Assembly: GCF_029623395.1 (NCBI RefSeq)
Contig: NZ_JAPYKK010000042.1
Location: forward strand, 1-33,456
Direction: 5' to 3'
Length of the DNA stretch: 33,456 nucleotides
DNA from: Sphingomonas echinoides
Lineage (GTDB): Bacteria > Pseudomonadota > Alphaproteobacteria > Sphingomonadales > Sphingomonadaceae
Of this stretch, positions 16,703 to 24,132 are shown piece by piece; the stretch's first letter is position 1; each line of letters starts with the position of its first letter. The translations under genes were made by a program, and so were the position numbers. The notes beneath the pieces were generated by a model. The model was not told the origin of the DNA, did not search any database, and saw only the letters and a program-made list of their open reading frames with translations.

Positions 16703-16807
16703 CGTCATCACAAGATCATCCCCGCGCCGGCGGGGATTCAGACACAAGAACCGCTACCTGCGCTGCCCTGGACCCCCGCTTTCGCCGGGGCACGGGAGAG
16801 GATGACG
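16703..16807. repeat. Palindromic repeat between gatC and gatA (ATCCCCGC family)
   Basis: Outer arms CGTCATC (16703-16709) and GATGACG (16801-16807) are inverted. Inside are a hairpin ATCCCCGC/GCGGGGAT (16718-16737) and an imperfect one around 16774-16787 (CCCCCGCTTTCGCCGGGG). It belongs to a family different from the two repeats in the ilv operon. The gatA ribosome site AGAGGA (16797-16802) lies inside its right arm. Confidence 0.75.
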
Positions 16808-16809
16808 AA

Positions 16810-18294
16810 ATGACCGACCTTACCAATCTTGGCGTCGCTGCGATCCGTGACGGCGTGCGCAACGGCAGCTTCACTGCGCGCGAAGTGGCCGAAGGGTTCA
16901 TCGCCAACGTGTCCGCCGCCAAGGCGCTGAACGCGTTCCTCGTCGAAACGCCCGACCATGCGCTCGCTGCCGCAGACGCTGCCGATGCGGCACGCGCAAA
17001 GGGCGAGACGCTCAAGCCCCTGGCGGGCGTGCCGATCGGGATGAAGGACCTGTTCTGCACCAAGGGCGTGACCACGACCGCGGCGAGCCACATCCTCGCC
17101 GGCTTCACGCCTCCCTATGAATCGACCGTGTCAGCCAATCTGTGGGATGCGGGCGCGGGGATGCTCGGCAAGCTGAACATGGACCAGTTCGCGATGGGAT
17201 CGTCGAACGAGACGTCGGCGTTTGGCAACGTTATCTCGCCGTGGCGGCGGAACGATGGCGGCAACGCCGCGCTCGCGCCGGGTGGATCGTCGGGCGGGTC
17301 GTCCGCGGCGATCGCGGCGCGGCTGTGCCCGGCAGCGACTGGCACCGACACCGGCGGCTCGATCCGTCAGCCCGCCGCCTTCACCGGCATTTCCGGCATC
17401 AAGCCGACCTACGGGCGCTGCTCGCGCTGGGGGACGATCGCGTTTGCCTCGTCGCTCGACCAGGCCGGGCCGATGGCGCGCGACGTGCGCGACTGCGCGA
17501 TCATGCTGGGCGCGATGAGCGGATTCGATGCGAAGGACGCGACGTCGCTCGACTTGCCGGTGCCTGCGTGGGAAGCAGGATTGTCCAGTGATCTCAAAGG
17601 TAAGCGCGTCGGTATTCCGAAGGAATATCGTGTCGACAACATGCCCCCCGAAATCGAGGCGCTGTGGCAGCAGGGCATCGACTGGCTCAAGGATGCCGGG
17701 GCCGAGATCGTCGAGGTGTCGCTGCCGCATACCAAATATGCGCTCCCGGCCTATTACATCATCGCACCGGCCGAGGCGTCGTCCAACCTCGCGCGCTATG
17801 ACGGCGTGCGCTACGGTCTGCGCGACTTGCCCGAGGGGGCGAACCTGCAGGACATGTATGCCGCGACCCGTGCCGACGGGTTCGGCGACGAGGTCAAGCG
17901 CCGGATCATGATCGGCACGTACGTGCTCTCGGCGGGCTATTACGACGCCTATTTCACCCAGGCGTCGAAGATCCGCACGTTGATCGCGCGCGATTTCGAG
18001 CAGGCGTGGGCCAAGTGTGATGTGCTGCTGACCCCGACCGCACCGTCCGCCGCCTTCGCGCTGGGCGAGAAGAGCGCGGACCCGATCGCGATGTATTTGA
18101 ACGACGTGTTCACGGTGCCGTCGTCGCTCGCCGGCTTGCCCGCGATGAGCGTTCCGGGCGGTCTCGACCATGCCGGGCTGCCGCTCGGGTTGCAGATCAT
18201 CGGCAAGCCGCTCGACGAGCAGGGCGTGCTGAATGCGGGGCTGGCGCTGGAGGAACGCGCCGGCTTCACCGCGCGTGCGGAGCGCTGGTGGTAA
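16810..18294 (+). CDS. gatA: Asp-tRNA(Asn)/Glu-tRNA(Gln) amidotransferase subunit A
   Basis: Glutaminase subunit of GatCAB that releases ammonia for tRNA amidation. The 494 residues carry the amidase-signature catalytic triad: Lys79 in GMKDLF, cis-Ser160 in the GGSSGGSS loop (158-165), and nucleophile Ser184 in TDTGGSIRQPAA. Length and motifs are normal for GatA. The ribosome site lies in the upstream repeat, 7 bases before the ATG. The usual partner gatB follows only after an unrelated FkbM methyltransferase gene. Confidence 0.97.
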   Translation: MTDLTNLGVAAIRDGVRNGSFTAREVAEGFIANVSAAKALNAFLVETPDHALAAADAADAARAKGETLKPLAGVPIGMKDLFCTKGVTTTAASHILAGFTPPYESTVSANLWDAGAGMLGKLNMDQFAMGSSNETSAFGNVISPWRRNDGGNAALAPGGSSGGSSAAIAARLCPAATGTDTGGSIRQPAAFTGISGIKPTYGRCSRWGTIAFASSLDQAGPMARDVRDCAIMLGAMSGFDAKDATSLDLPVPAWEAGLSSDLKGKRVGIPKEYRVDNMPPEIEALWQQGIDWLKDAGAEIVEVSLPHTKYALPAYYIIAPAEASSNLARYDGVRYGLRDLPEGANLQDMYAATRADGFGDEVKRRIMIGTYVLSAGYYDAYFTQASKIRTLIARDFEQAWAKCDVLLTPTAPSAAFALGEKSADPIAMYLNDVFTVPSSLAGLPAMSVPGGLDHAGLPLGLQIIGKPLDEQGVLNAGLALEERAGFTARAERWW

Positions 18295-18363
18295 GCTGAC
18301 CCAGACCCCTGCTTGAGCAAAACGCCGCGCAATGGTAAAACTGCGCGCGGCGGGGGACGAAGA

Positions 18364-19161
18364 ATGGGGATGCTGCAGCGCGTCAGCGGTTCCTGGAGAG
18401 ATCTGGCGGAGGCCGGGCCACAGTTCTGGCTGGGCGGTTTACGCGCCTGGTTCGGAAACTCCAGGCATGTATCTGTCGTCGTGCCGGGAAACATGTCCGT
18501 CAGTGTCAGGCCACGAACCAGTGACTTCAGCGTTCTTCGACAGATCTTTCGCAATCGGGAATATGCGCTCACCAATAGCTATGTCCGCGACGCTGTGCAG
18601 CGGGAGTATCTGCGCATCCTGGCGAATGGCCAGGTCCCGGTAATCGTCGATGCTGGTGCCAATATCGGCGCCGCATCGCTTTGGTTTCGCCAGCAATTTC
18701 CCGATGCCTCGATCGTCGCGATCGAGCCGGATGCCGCCAATGCCGAAATGGCGCGTATAAATACCGCGCATCTCGACGGGATGCTCGTCCTGCAGGCAGC
18801 GGTTGGGGGCGAACGCGGATTTGTTAACGTCGTACCGGCCGATGCCGCCTGGGCGGTGCAGACCGAACGCAGCACCGGCGGGTGCGAGGTGCTGACCATT
18901 GCGGACGCCATCGCGCGCGTGCCCGGGGGGGTGCCGCTGATCGTCAAGATCGATATCGAGGGCTTCGAGGCGGACGTCTTTGACGGGAATACCGACTGGA
19001 TCGATGACACCGCACTGATCTTCGTCGAGCCGCACGATTGGATGCTCCCGGGGAAGGGGACGAGCCGCAGTTTTCAGCGCGCCTTCGGTACGCGCGGGTT
19101 CGAGATTTTCATTCAGGGCGAAAATCTTGCGTACCTGCGCGCGGCGCCCATGCAGCACTGA
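18364..19161 (+). CDS. FkbM-family SAM-dependent methyltransferase
   Basis: A 265-residue protein with a Rossmann-type SAM-binding site (VDAGANIGAASLWF from residue 95; acidic VAIEPDA after it). The FkbM hallmark KIDIEGFEADVF is also present. The family methylates hydroxyls of polyketides, sugars or glycans; the substrate here cannot be told. The ATG at 18364 is used since GGGGGACGA precedes it, whereas a TTG at 18313 would only add basic residues. It sits between gatA and gatB on the same strand (gaps 69 and 71 bases). Spacing suggests it is co-transcribed with the gat genes but functionally unrelated to them. Confidence 0.85.
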   Translation: MGMLQRVSGSWRDLAEAGPQFWLGGLRAWFGNSRHVSVVVPGNMSVSVRPRTSDFSVLRQIFRNREYALTNSYVRDAVQREYLRILANGQVPVIVDAGANIGAASLWFRQQFPDASIVAIEPDAANAEMARINTAHLDGMLVLQAAVGGERGFVNVVPADAAWAVQTERSTGGCEVLTIADAIARVPGGVPLIVKIDIEGFEADVFDGNTDWIDDTALIFVEPHDWMLPGKGTSRSFQRAFGTRGFEIFIQGENLAYLRAAPMQH

Positions 19162-19232
19162 GGCTGTTTCGGCAAAGCGCCGTGGGTCATTTTCCAAATG
19201 CAGAACGGCAATCTGCGTGCTAGCCAGCGCGC

Positions 19233-20708
19233 ATGAGCGAACATCAGACCTATACGATTCATGGCGAAACCGGTGACTGGGAGGTCGTCGTCGGCCTCGA
19301 GGTCCATGCGCAGGTGACCTCCAACGCCAAGCTGTTCTCGGGCGCGGCGACCGCGTTCGGGGCCGAGCCCAACAGCCAGGTGTCGCTGGTCGATGCCGCG
19401 ATGCCGGGGATGCTCCCCGTGCCCAACCGCGAGTGCATCCGGCAGGCGGTCCGCACCGGCATGGCGATCGACGCGCAGATCAACAAATGGTCGCGGTTCG
19501 ATCGCAAGAACTATTTCTACGCCGATCTGCCGCAGGGTTACCAGATCAGCCAGCTTTATCATCCGCTTGTGGGCGAGGGCGCGATCGACATCAGCCTTGA
19601 CGACAAGAACCCCGACCAGAGCGGCAAGCGCATCGGCGTCGAGCGGATCCACGTCGAGCAGGACGCGGGCAAGCTGATGCACGACCAGCATCCGACTCGC
19701 TCGTACGTCGATCTAAATCGATCGGGCGTTGCGCTGATGGAGATCGTGTCCAAGCCGGACATGACTTCTCCTGCAGAAGCAGGGGCTTACCTGCGCAAGT
19801 TGCGCTCGATCCTGCGTTATGTCGGTAGTTGCGACGGCAATATGGAAGAGGGCTCGATGCGCGCCGACGTCAACGTCAGCGTGCGCAAGGCGGGGGACCC
19901 GCTGGGCACGCGGACCGAGACCAAGAACGTCAACTCGGTCCGCTTCGTGATGGCGGTGGTCGAGCAGGAAGCGCGGCGGCAGGTCGAGGTGCTCGAGGAC
20001 GGCGGCCGGATCGTCCAGGAAACGCGGCTGTACGACCCCGACCGCAACGAGACTCGCTCGATGCGGTCGAAGGAAGATGCACACGATTACAGGTACTTCC
20101 CGGATCCGGATCTGTTGCCGCTCGAACTCGACGATGCGTTCCTCGAGGAATGCCGCGCGTCCTTGCCCGAACTGCCCGACGCCAAGCGGCGGCGCTATGA
20201 GGCGCTCGGCATCACGCCGTATGCCGCGGCGGTGCTGACCGCCGAGGTAGAGGCGGCGCGGTGGTTCGATACGTTGCTGGAAACAGGGACGAAACCGGTC
20301 GCGGCGGCGAACTGGACGACGTCGGAATTGTTCGGCGCGCTCAACCGCACCGGGACCGATTTCACGACCTCGCCGGTCAGCCCGACGCAGGCCGCCGAGC
20401 TGCTCGGACTGGTCGCGGATGGGACGCTGTCGGGGAGTCTCGCCAAGCAGGTGTTTGAGATCATGCTCGAAACCGGACAGGGCGCAGGTGCCGTGGTCGA
20501 GGAGCGCGGGCTCAAGCAGACCAGCGATACGGGTGAAATCGAACGGGTCATCGCCGAAGTCATGGCGGCGAACGAAGACAAGGTCGCCGACTATCGCAGC
20601 GGCAAGGACAAGTTGTTCGGCTTCTTCGTCGGGCAGACCATGAAGGCGATGGGCGGAAAGGCCAATCCCGGCGTCGTCAATGAAGTTCTGAAGAAAGTAT
20701 TGGGCTAA
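19233..20708 (+). CDS. gatB: Asp-tRNA(Asn)/Glu-tRNA(Gln) amidotransferase subunit B
   Basis: tRNA-binding and kinase subunit of GatCAB. It activates the mischarged aminoacyl group with ATP and receives ammonia from GatA. The 491 residues show WEVVVGLEVHAQV at the N-terminus, SRFDRKNYFYADLPQGYQ, the DLNRSGVALMEIVSKPD stretch, and the YqeY-like C-terminal domain that ends VNEVLKKVLG. Full length with all markers. Confidence 0.97.
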   Translation: MSEHQTYTIHGETGDWEVVVGLEVHAQVTSNAKLFSGAATAFGAEPNSQVSLVDAAMPGMLPVPNRECIRQAVRTGMAIDAQINKWSRFDRKNYFYADLPQGYQISQLYHPLVGEGAIDISLDDKNPDQSGKRIGVERIHVEQDAGKLMHDQHPTRSYVDLNRSGVALMEIVSKPDMTSPAEAGAYLRKLRSILRYVGSCDGNMEEGSMRADVNVSVRKAGDPLGTRTETKNVNSVRFVMAVVEQEARRQVEVLEDGGRIVQETRLYDPDRNETRSMRSKEDAHDYRYFPDPDLLPLELDDAFLEECRASLPELPDAKRRRYEALGITPYAAAVLTAEVEAARWFDTLLETGTKPVAAANWTTSELFGALNRTGTDFTTSPVSPTQAAELLGLVADGTLSGSLAKQVFEIMLETGQGAGAVVEERGLKQTSDTGEIERVIAEVMAANEDKVADYRSGKDKLFGFFVGQTMKAMGGKANPGVVNEVLKKVLG

Positions 20709-20815
20709 CGTTCAATCCTCGGGCTCTGCACGATTATTGATCGTCGTGCGCCCGGACCTTGATCTTTTCCGCTGTTGGCGCATACTCTTTGTCATCGACC
20801 TTGGGGGCAAGGGCG

Positions 20816-21574
20816 ATGACAGGGGGCTTTATGCCGTTGCGACTTTGCACGCTGCGTTGTGCCTGCATCCTGCTGGTGATCTTGCCGCAAGTTGCGTGGG
20901 CGCAGGAGCGGACGGGGACGAAGCCGGGCTTCGTTCTGCCGCCGCGTTCAGCGACGATCCTGCTGATCCGCCCGACGATCTCAGTCGGCGCGCAATCGAC
21001 CGGCGGGATGTTCGAGCCCGATGCCGACTGGACCGCGCAGGCGCGCGAAAATATCGCGGCGGCACTGACCCTTGCGCAGACTCGCCTGGGCAATCAGGTG
21101 ATCGTTGCCGACGAGCCTGTCGGCCCCGCCGCGCAGGTGATGGCGGAGTATCGCGCGCTTTTCTCGGTGCTTGCGGATAGCGTGATGCGCTATCAGTTCT
21201 TCGCCGGAAACCGCTTGCCGAGCAAGAAACGCAAGGGGCAGTTCGATTGGACGATGGGGCCCGGCGTCGCCGAAGTCGCGCGCGGAACGCGCGCGAATTA
21301 CGCCCTTTTCGTGTCGAATCAGGACCAGTTTGGGTCGACCGGACGCAAGTTCCTGCAGGTTTTCGCCGCAATGGCGTACGTTTCGGTCAAGTCTGGCGAG
21401 CACACCGGGATGGCGGGGCTGGTCGACCTGCGCACCGGCGATCTGGTATGGCTCAATGCCGATATGGCGATGGGGGGCGACGTCCGCACCCCCGAGGGCG
21501 CGAAAAAACGCGTGGCGCAATTGCTCGAGGGCTTTCCGGGCAGCGCGATGCCCGCCAGCCAGACGGTCAAGTAG
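20816..21574 (+). CDS. Exported protein of unknown function upstream of an M48 peptidase
   Basis: A 252-residue protein with a signal peptide (LCTLRCACILLVILPQVAWAQ). A mixed alpha/beta domain with no recognised enzyme motif follows; the phrases ATILLIRPTISVG, NYALFVSNQDQF and GLVDLRTGDLVWLN resemble lipoprotein-like stress or assembly factors only loosely. The start may instead be the ATG at 20831, which is preceded by AGGGGG. Its stop codon is directly followed by the ATG of the M48 gene with no spacer, so the two are almost certainly in one operon and perhaps translationally coupled. Confidence 0.75.
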   Translation: MTGGFMPLRLCTLRCACILLVILPQVAWAQERTGTKPGFVLPPRSATILLIRPTISVGAQSTGGMFEPDADWTAQARENIAAALTLAQTRLGNQVIVADEPVGPAAQVMAEYRALFSVLADSVMRYQFFAGNRLPSKKRKGQFDWTMGPGVAEVARGTRANYALFVSNQDQFGSTGRKFLQVFAAMAYVSVKSGEHTGMAGLVDLRTGDLVWLNADMAMGGDVRTPEGAKKRVAQLLEGFPGSAMPASQTVK

Positions 21575-22777
21575 ATGTGGCCTGGCCAATGGCGCCGGGC
21601 GGCGGCGGCGGTCGCGTTGTTGACGGGCGTGGCGGCGCACGCGGAGCCGATCCCCAGCCTTCCGCCCTATAGCGGAGCGTATCAGCCACAGGGTGTCGAC
21701 GAGCGCGGGATCTGGATGGAATTCGACGAGCGCGAGCGCAGCTTTCGCGATTCGACCGTGGTCATCAACGATGCGCCGCTCAAAGCCTATGTCATGCAAG
21801 TGGTCTGCCGGACCGTCGGCGCGGCGCGGTGCCAGGCCGTCCGGCCCTATATCGTTCGCGACACCAGCTTGAACGCGTCGATGGCGGCGAACGGGATGAT
21901 GATCGTCCATACCGGCCTGTTGCTTCGGGCACGCGACGAGGCTGAGCTCGCGTCCATCCTCGGCCACGAATTCGCGCATTTCGAATTGCGGCACAGCTTG
22001 CATGGCTTCAGGCATGACCGGACGGCGGGGGGCATTGCCGCATGGGCGAGCGTCGCGGGGGCGGCGGCGTGGGCGTACGGCGGCCGCAGCGCCTATGACA
22101 CGGTGCGAGTCGCGCGGTCGGTGCAGACCTCTGCGATCGGATCGACTTATGCCCATACCCGCGATCAGGAGCGGCAGGCGGACCTGCTGTCGATGGCGTA
22201 TCTCAAGGCGTCCCCTTACGATCCGCAGCGATTCCCCGACATCTGGGATCAGCTGCTGGATGAAAAGGATGCGACCGCGCATGGCCGCCGCCAACGCAGT
22301 ACCCGCTACGATCGTGCCGGCTTTACCGACGACCATCCTTCTACGATCGAGCGAACGACGACCTTGCGACAGCTCGCGCTGGCGATGAACAAGCCGGGGG
22401 AAGACGGCAAGGAGCGGTACGACGCGGCGCTGGCACCGTGGCGGGCGGCGTGGCTGTCGGACGAGATCAAGCGCAACGATTTCGCCGGGACCGATTTCAT
22501 CCTGCGTCGGATGGCGGGCGCGCAGTGGTCGGCGGACCTGCTGTTCGCGCGCGGCGAACTCTACCGGGCGCGTGGCCATCCACGAGACCTGGTCGCTGCG
22601 GCCGGTTTCTACCGGGAGGTCATCGCGCGCGATCCGACCCGTGCCGAGGCGTATCGCGGGTTGGGGCTGGCGCAATTGCGCAGTCGCGATGCGGGCGGGG
22701 TAGCGGCGCTCAGGACCTATCTGACGATGAAACCCGCCGCACAGGACGCGGCGATGATCGCGACGTTGATCCAGTGA
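21575..22777 (+). CDS. Exported M48-family zinc metallopeptidase
   Basis: A 400-residue periplasmic protease with a signal peptide (AAAAVALLTGVAAHA). The zinc motif HEFAH is at residues 131-135 and the third ligand Glu199 is in DQERQADLLS, so the active site is complete. A helical, TPR-like C-terminal part follows (FYREVIARDPTRAEAYRGLGLAQL). The layout resembles BepA/YfgC-type proteases, which act in outer-membrane protein quality control, but the TPR part is short. It follows the upstream exported-protein gene with zero spacing and is followed by another small exported protein. The general family is secure; the physiological role is inferred. Confidence 0.88.
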   Translation: MWPGQWRRAAAAVALLTGVAAHAEPIPSLPPYSGAYQPQGVDERGIWMEFDERERSFRDSTVVINDAPLKAYVMQVVCRTVGAARCQAVRPYIVRDTSLNASMAANGMMIVHTGLLLRARDEAELASILGHEFAHFELRHSLHGFRHDRTAGGIAAWASVAGAAAWAYGGRSAYDTVRVARSVQTSAIGSTYAHTRDQERQADLLSMAYLKASPYDPQRFPDIWDQLLDEKDATAHGRRQRSTRYDRAGFTDDHPSTIERTTTLRQLALAMNKPGEDGKERYDAALAPWRAAWLSDEIKRNDFAGTDFILRRMAGAQWSADLLFARGELYRARGHPRDLVAAAGFYREVIARDPTRAEAYRGLGLAQLRSRDAGGVAALRTYLTMKPAAQDAAMIATLIQ

Positions 22778-22797
22778 GGGCAACCCCCGGCAATCAT

Positions 22798-23382
22798 ATG
22801 CGCTGGTTCTGCGCGATCCTGCTGGCGGCGGCACAGCCCGCGCTGGCGGCGAACACACTGGTTGCGGCGCACGTGCCCGTGGCGGTCGCCAGATCGCCGA
22901 TGACGGTGACGCCCGACTGCGAGTGGAACAGGATGGGCGCCCGGCCCGGACGCCGCTCGGAAAGCTGGACGATCGACGGGGACGGACTGAACGAAGTGAC
23001 CTTCTACGGTGGGATCGAGCCGGACCGGACGCTATTTCGCGAGGTCGACAAACATTCCAAGCCGCTGCCGCGCTTCTCGCGCACGATGTTGCTGACCGAT
23101 ATTCCTGCGCTGTTCGAATCCAGCTACCGGATTGCGCTCAACACCCCCGTCATGACCATCGAAACGATCGCCTCGGCGCGGTTTCTGGGCGAAAAGGGGG
23201 TGGCGTTTACCTACACCTACGCCCGAGTCGATGAGGAGGTGCGGCGTCGTGGGGACGGTGTTGCCGCGATCGTCGACGGGCGATTGTTCATGATCACTTT
23301 CGATGCGCCGGCCATATTCTTCTATGACCGCGACGCCCCCGCTTATCGTGCGATCATCGCCAAGGCAGCGATCGCACGATAG
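22798..23382 (+). CDS. Small exported protein of unknown function
   Basis: A 194-residue protein with a signal peptide (MRWFCAILLAAAQPALAA) and a compact domain of no recognised family. One Cys (in TPDCEWNRMG) lies in the mature part. An upstream GTG at 22774 overlaps the stop of the M48 gene and could be the true start through coupling (adding eight residues); no strong ribosome site is seen before either. It is the third gene of the exported-protein cluster after gatB. I do not recognise it. Confidence 0.7.
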   Translation: MRWFCAILLAAAQPALAANTLVAAHVPVAVARSPMTVTPDCEWNRMGARPGRRSESWTIDGDGLNEVTFYGGIEPDRTLFREVDKHSKPLPRFSRTMLLTDIPALFESSYRIALNTPVMTIETIASARFLGEKGVAFTYTYARVDEEVRRRGDGVAAIVDGRLFMITFDAPAIFFYDRDAPAYRAIIAKAAIAR

Positions 23383-23394
23383 CGGGAGGACGAT

Positions 23395-23622
23395 TTACTG
23401 CGCGTCGTCGCGTTGGTTCTTGGTGACGCCGCCGGTGCCGCCTACGCCGTCGGACATGCCCGTGGAGGTGAAGGTTTCCGGCTCAGCGCCGCCTTCACCG
23501 TCCTCGACCGCATCCTTGCGCGCTTCCACCATCTTCTGGAGGTCGCTGCGGTCGTCCTTGTCCGCCTTGGGATCGTCGAGCGGCCCCTTGATCGGTCCTT
23601 CGCTCTTATCGATGTCGCTCAT
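23395..23622 (-). CDS. Small acidic hypothetical protein
   Basis: A 75-residue, highly charged and Gly/Asp-rich peptide with no signal or membrane segment, probably disordered. Its ATG overlaps the stop of the proline-rich gene upstream by 4 bases, so the two form a coupled pair. The frame is the only one in this stretch with a good upstream partner. No function can be assigned. Confidence 0.6.
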   Translation of the reverse strand: MSDIDKSEGPIKGPLDDPKADKDDRSDLQKMVEARKDAVEDGEGGAEPETFTSTGMSDGVGGTGGVTKNQRDDAQ

Positions 23623-23828
23623 GCGAAGTCGCCCGACAGGCCGGAGTCGTCGACCGGTTGCGCCGGGTCGATCGCCGGGTCGCCCATCGGTGCCGGATTG
23701 GGGATGTCGGTGTCCGGGGTCGGTGGCGGCAATTCGGTGGGCATCGGGGTCGGCTGACCGGGTTCGGTCGGCACCGTGCCGGGATCGCCGGGCATCGGGG
23801 GAAGTTCGGTGGGGGGTGTGGTCGCCAT
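23619..23828 (-). CDS. Small proline-rich hypothetical protein
   Basis: A 69-residue peptide made mostly of Pro, Thr, Asp and Glu (for example PTELPPMPGDPGT, ELPPPTPDTD), surely disordered. A strong ribosome site AGAGGAGAA lies about 5 bases before the ATG, which supports it as a real gene. The next gene overlaps it by 4 bases. The low complexity could also mislead; function unknown. Confidence 0.6.
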   Translation of the reverse strand: MATTPPTELPPMPGDPGTVPTEPGQPTPMPTELPPPTPDTDIPNPAPMGDPAIDPAQPVDDSGLSGDFA

Positions 23829-23987
23829 CAGTTTTCTCCTCTGCCTACTTTAACGCGTGGTCCCGGCGGGAGTTGCCCCGTAATATCCCGGAGCACGCTT
23901 CCGGACTGTTTTTCGGGCATGTAACGCCGCGACTTGCCCAACCCTGTGCGCCTGCTATAGACGCCCCCCACACCGGCGGTGTCCTGT

Positions 23988-24072
23988 GCGGGCGTGGCGG
24001 AACTGGTAGACGCAGCAGGTTTAGGTCCTGCCATCGCAAGATGTGGGGGTTCGAGTCCCTTCGCCCGCACCA
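23988..24072 (+). tRNA. tRNA-Leu (anticodon TAG, reads CUA/CUG codons)
   Basis: An 85-base tRNA with the 7-base acceptor stem GCGGGCG/CGCCCGC, discriminator A and encoded CCA (24070-24072). The anticodon stem GCAGG/CCTGC has loop TTTAGGT, so the anticodon TAG is at 24022-24024. The TTCGAGTCC T-loop region and a long variable arm, typical of leucine tRNAs, are present. It lies just before tig with no integration scar. Confidence 0.95.
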
Positions 24073-24132
24073 GCCGCCCGTGGCAAACGGGCGGCCGCCA
24101 AACGAATTTCCTGTAAAAGGCCAGACCTGAAC

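Noticed and set aside
20981..22858. 625-codon minus-strand open frame opposite the M48 gene
   Set aside because: Antisense shadow; the plus-strand genes have signal peptides and a complete zinc site.
23988..24072. tRNA-Leu as an integration site for a mobile element
   Set aside because: No integrase, no repeated 3' tRNA end, and conserved genes on both sides.
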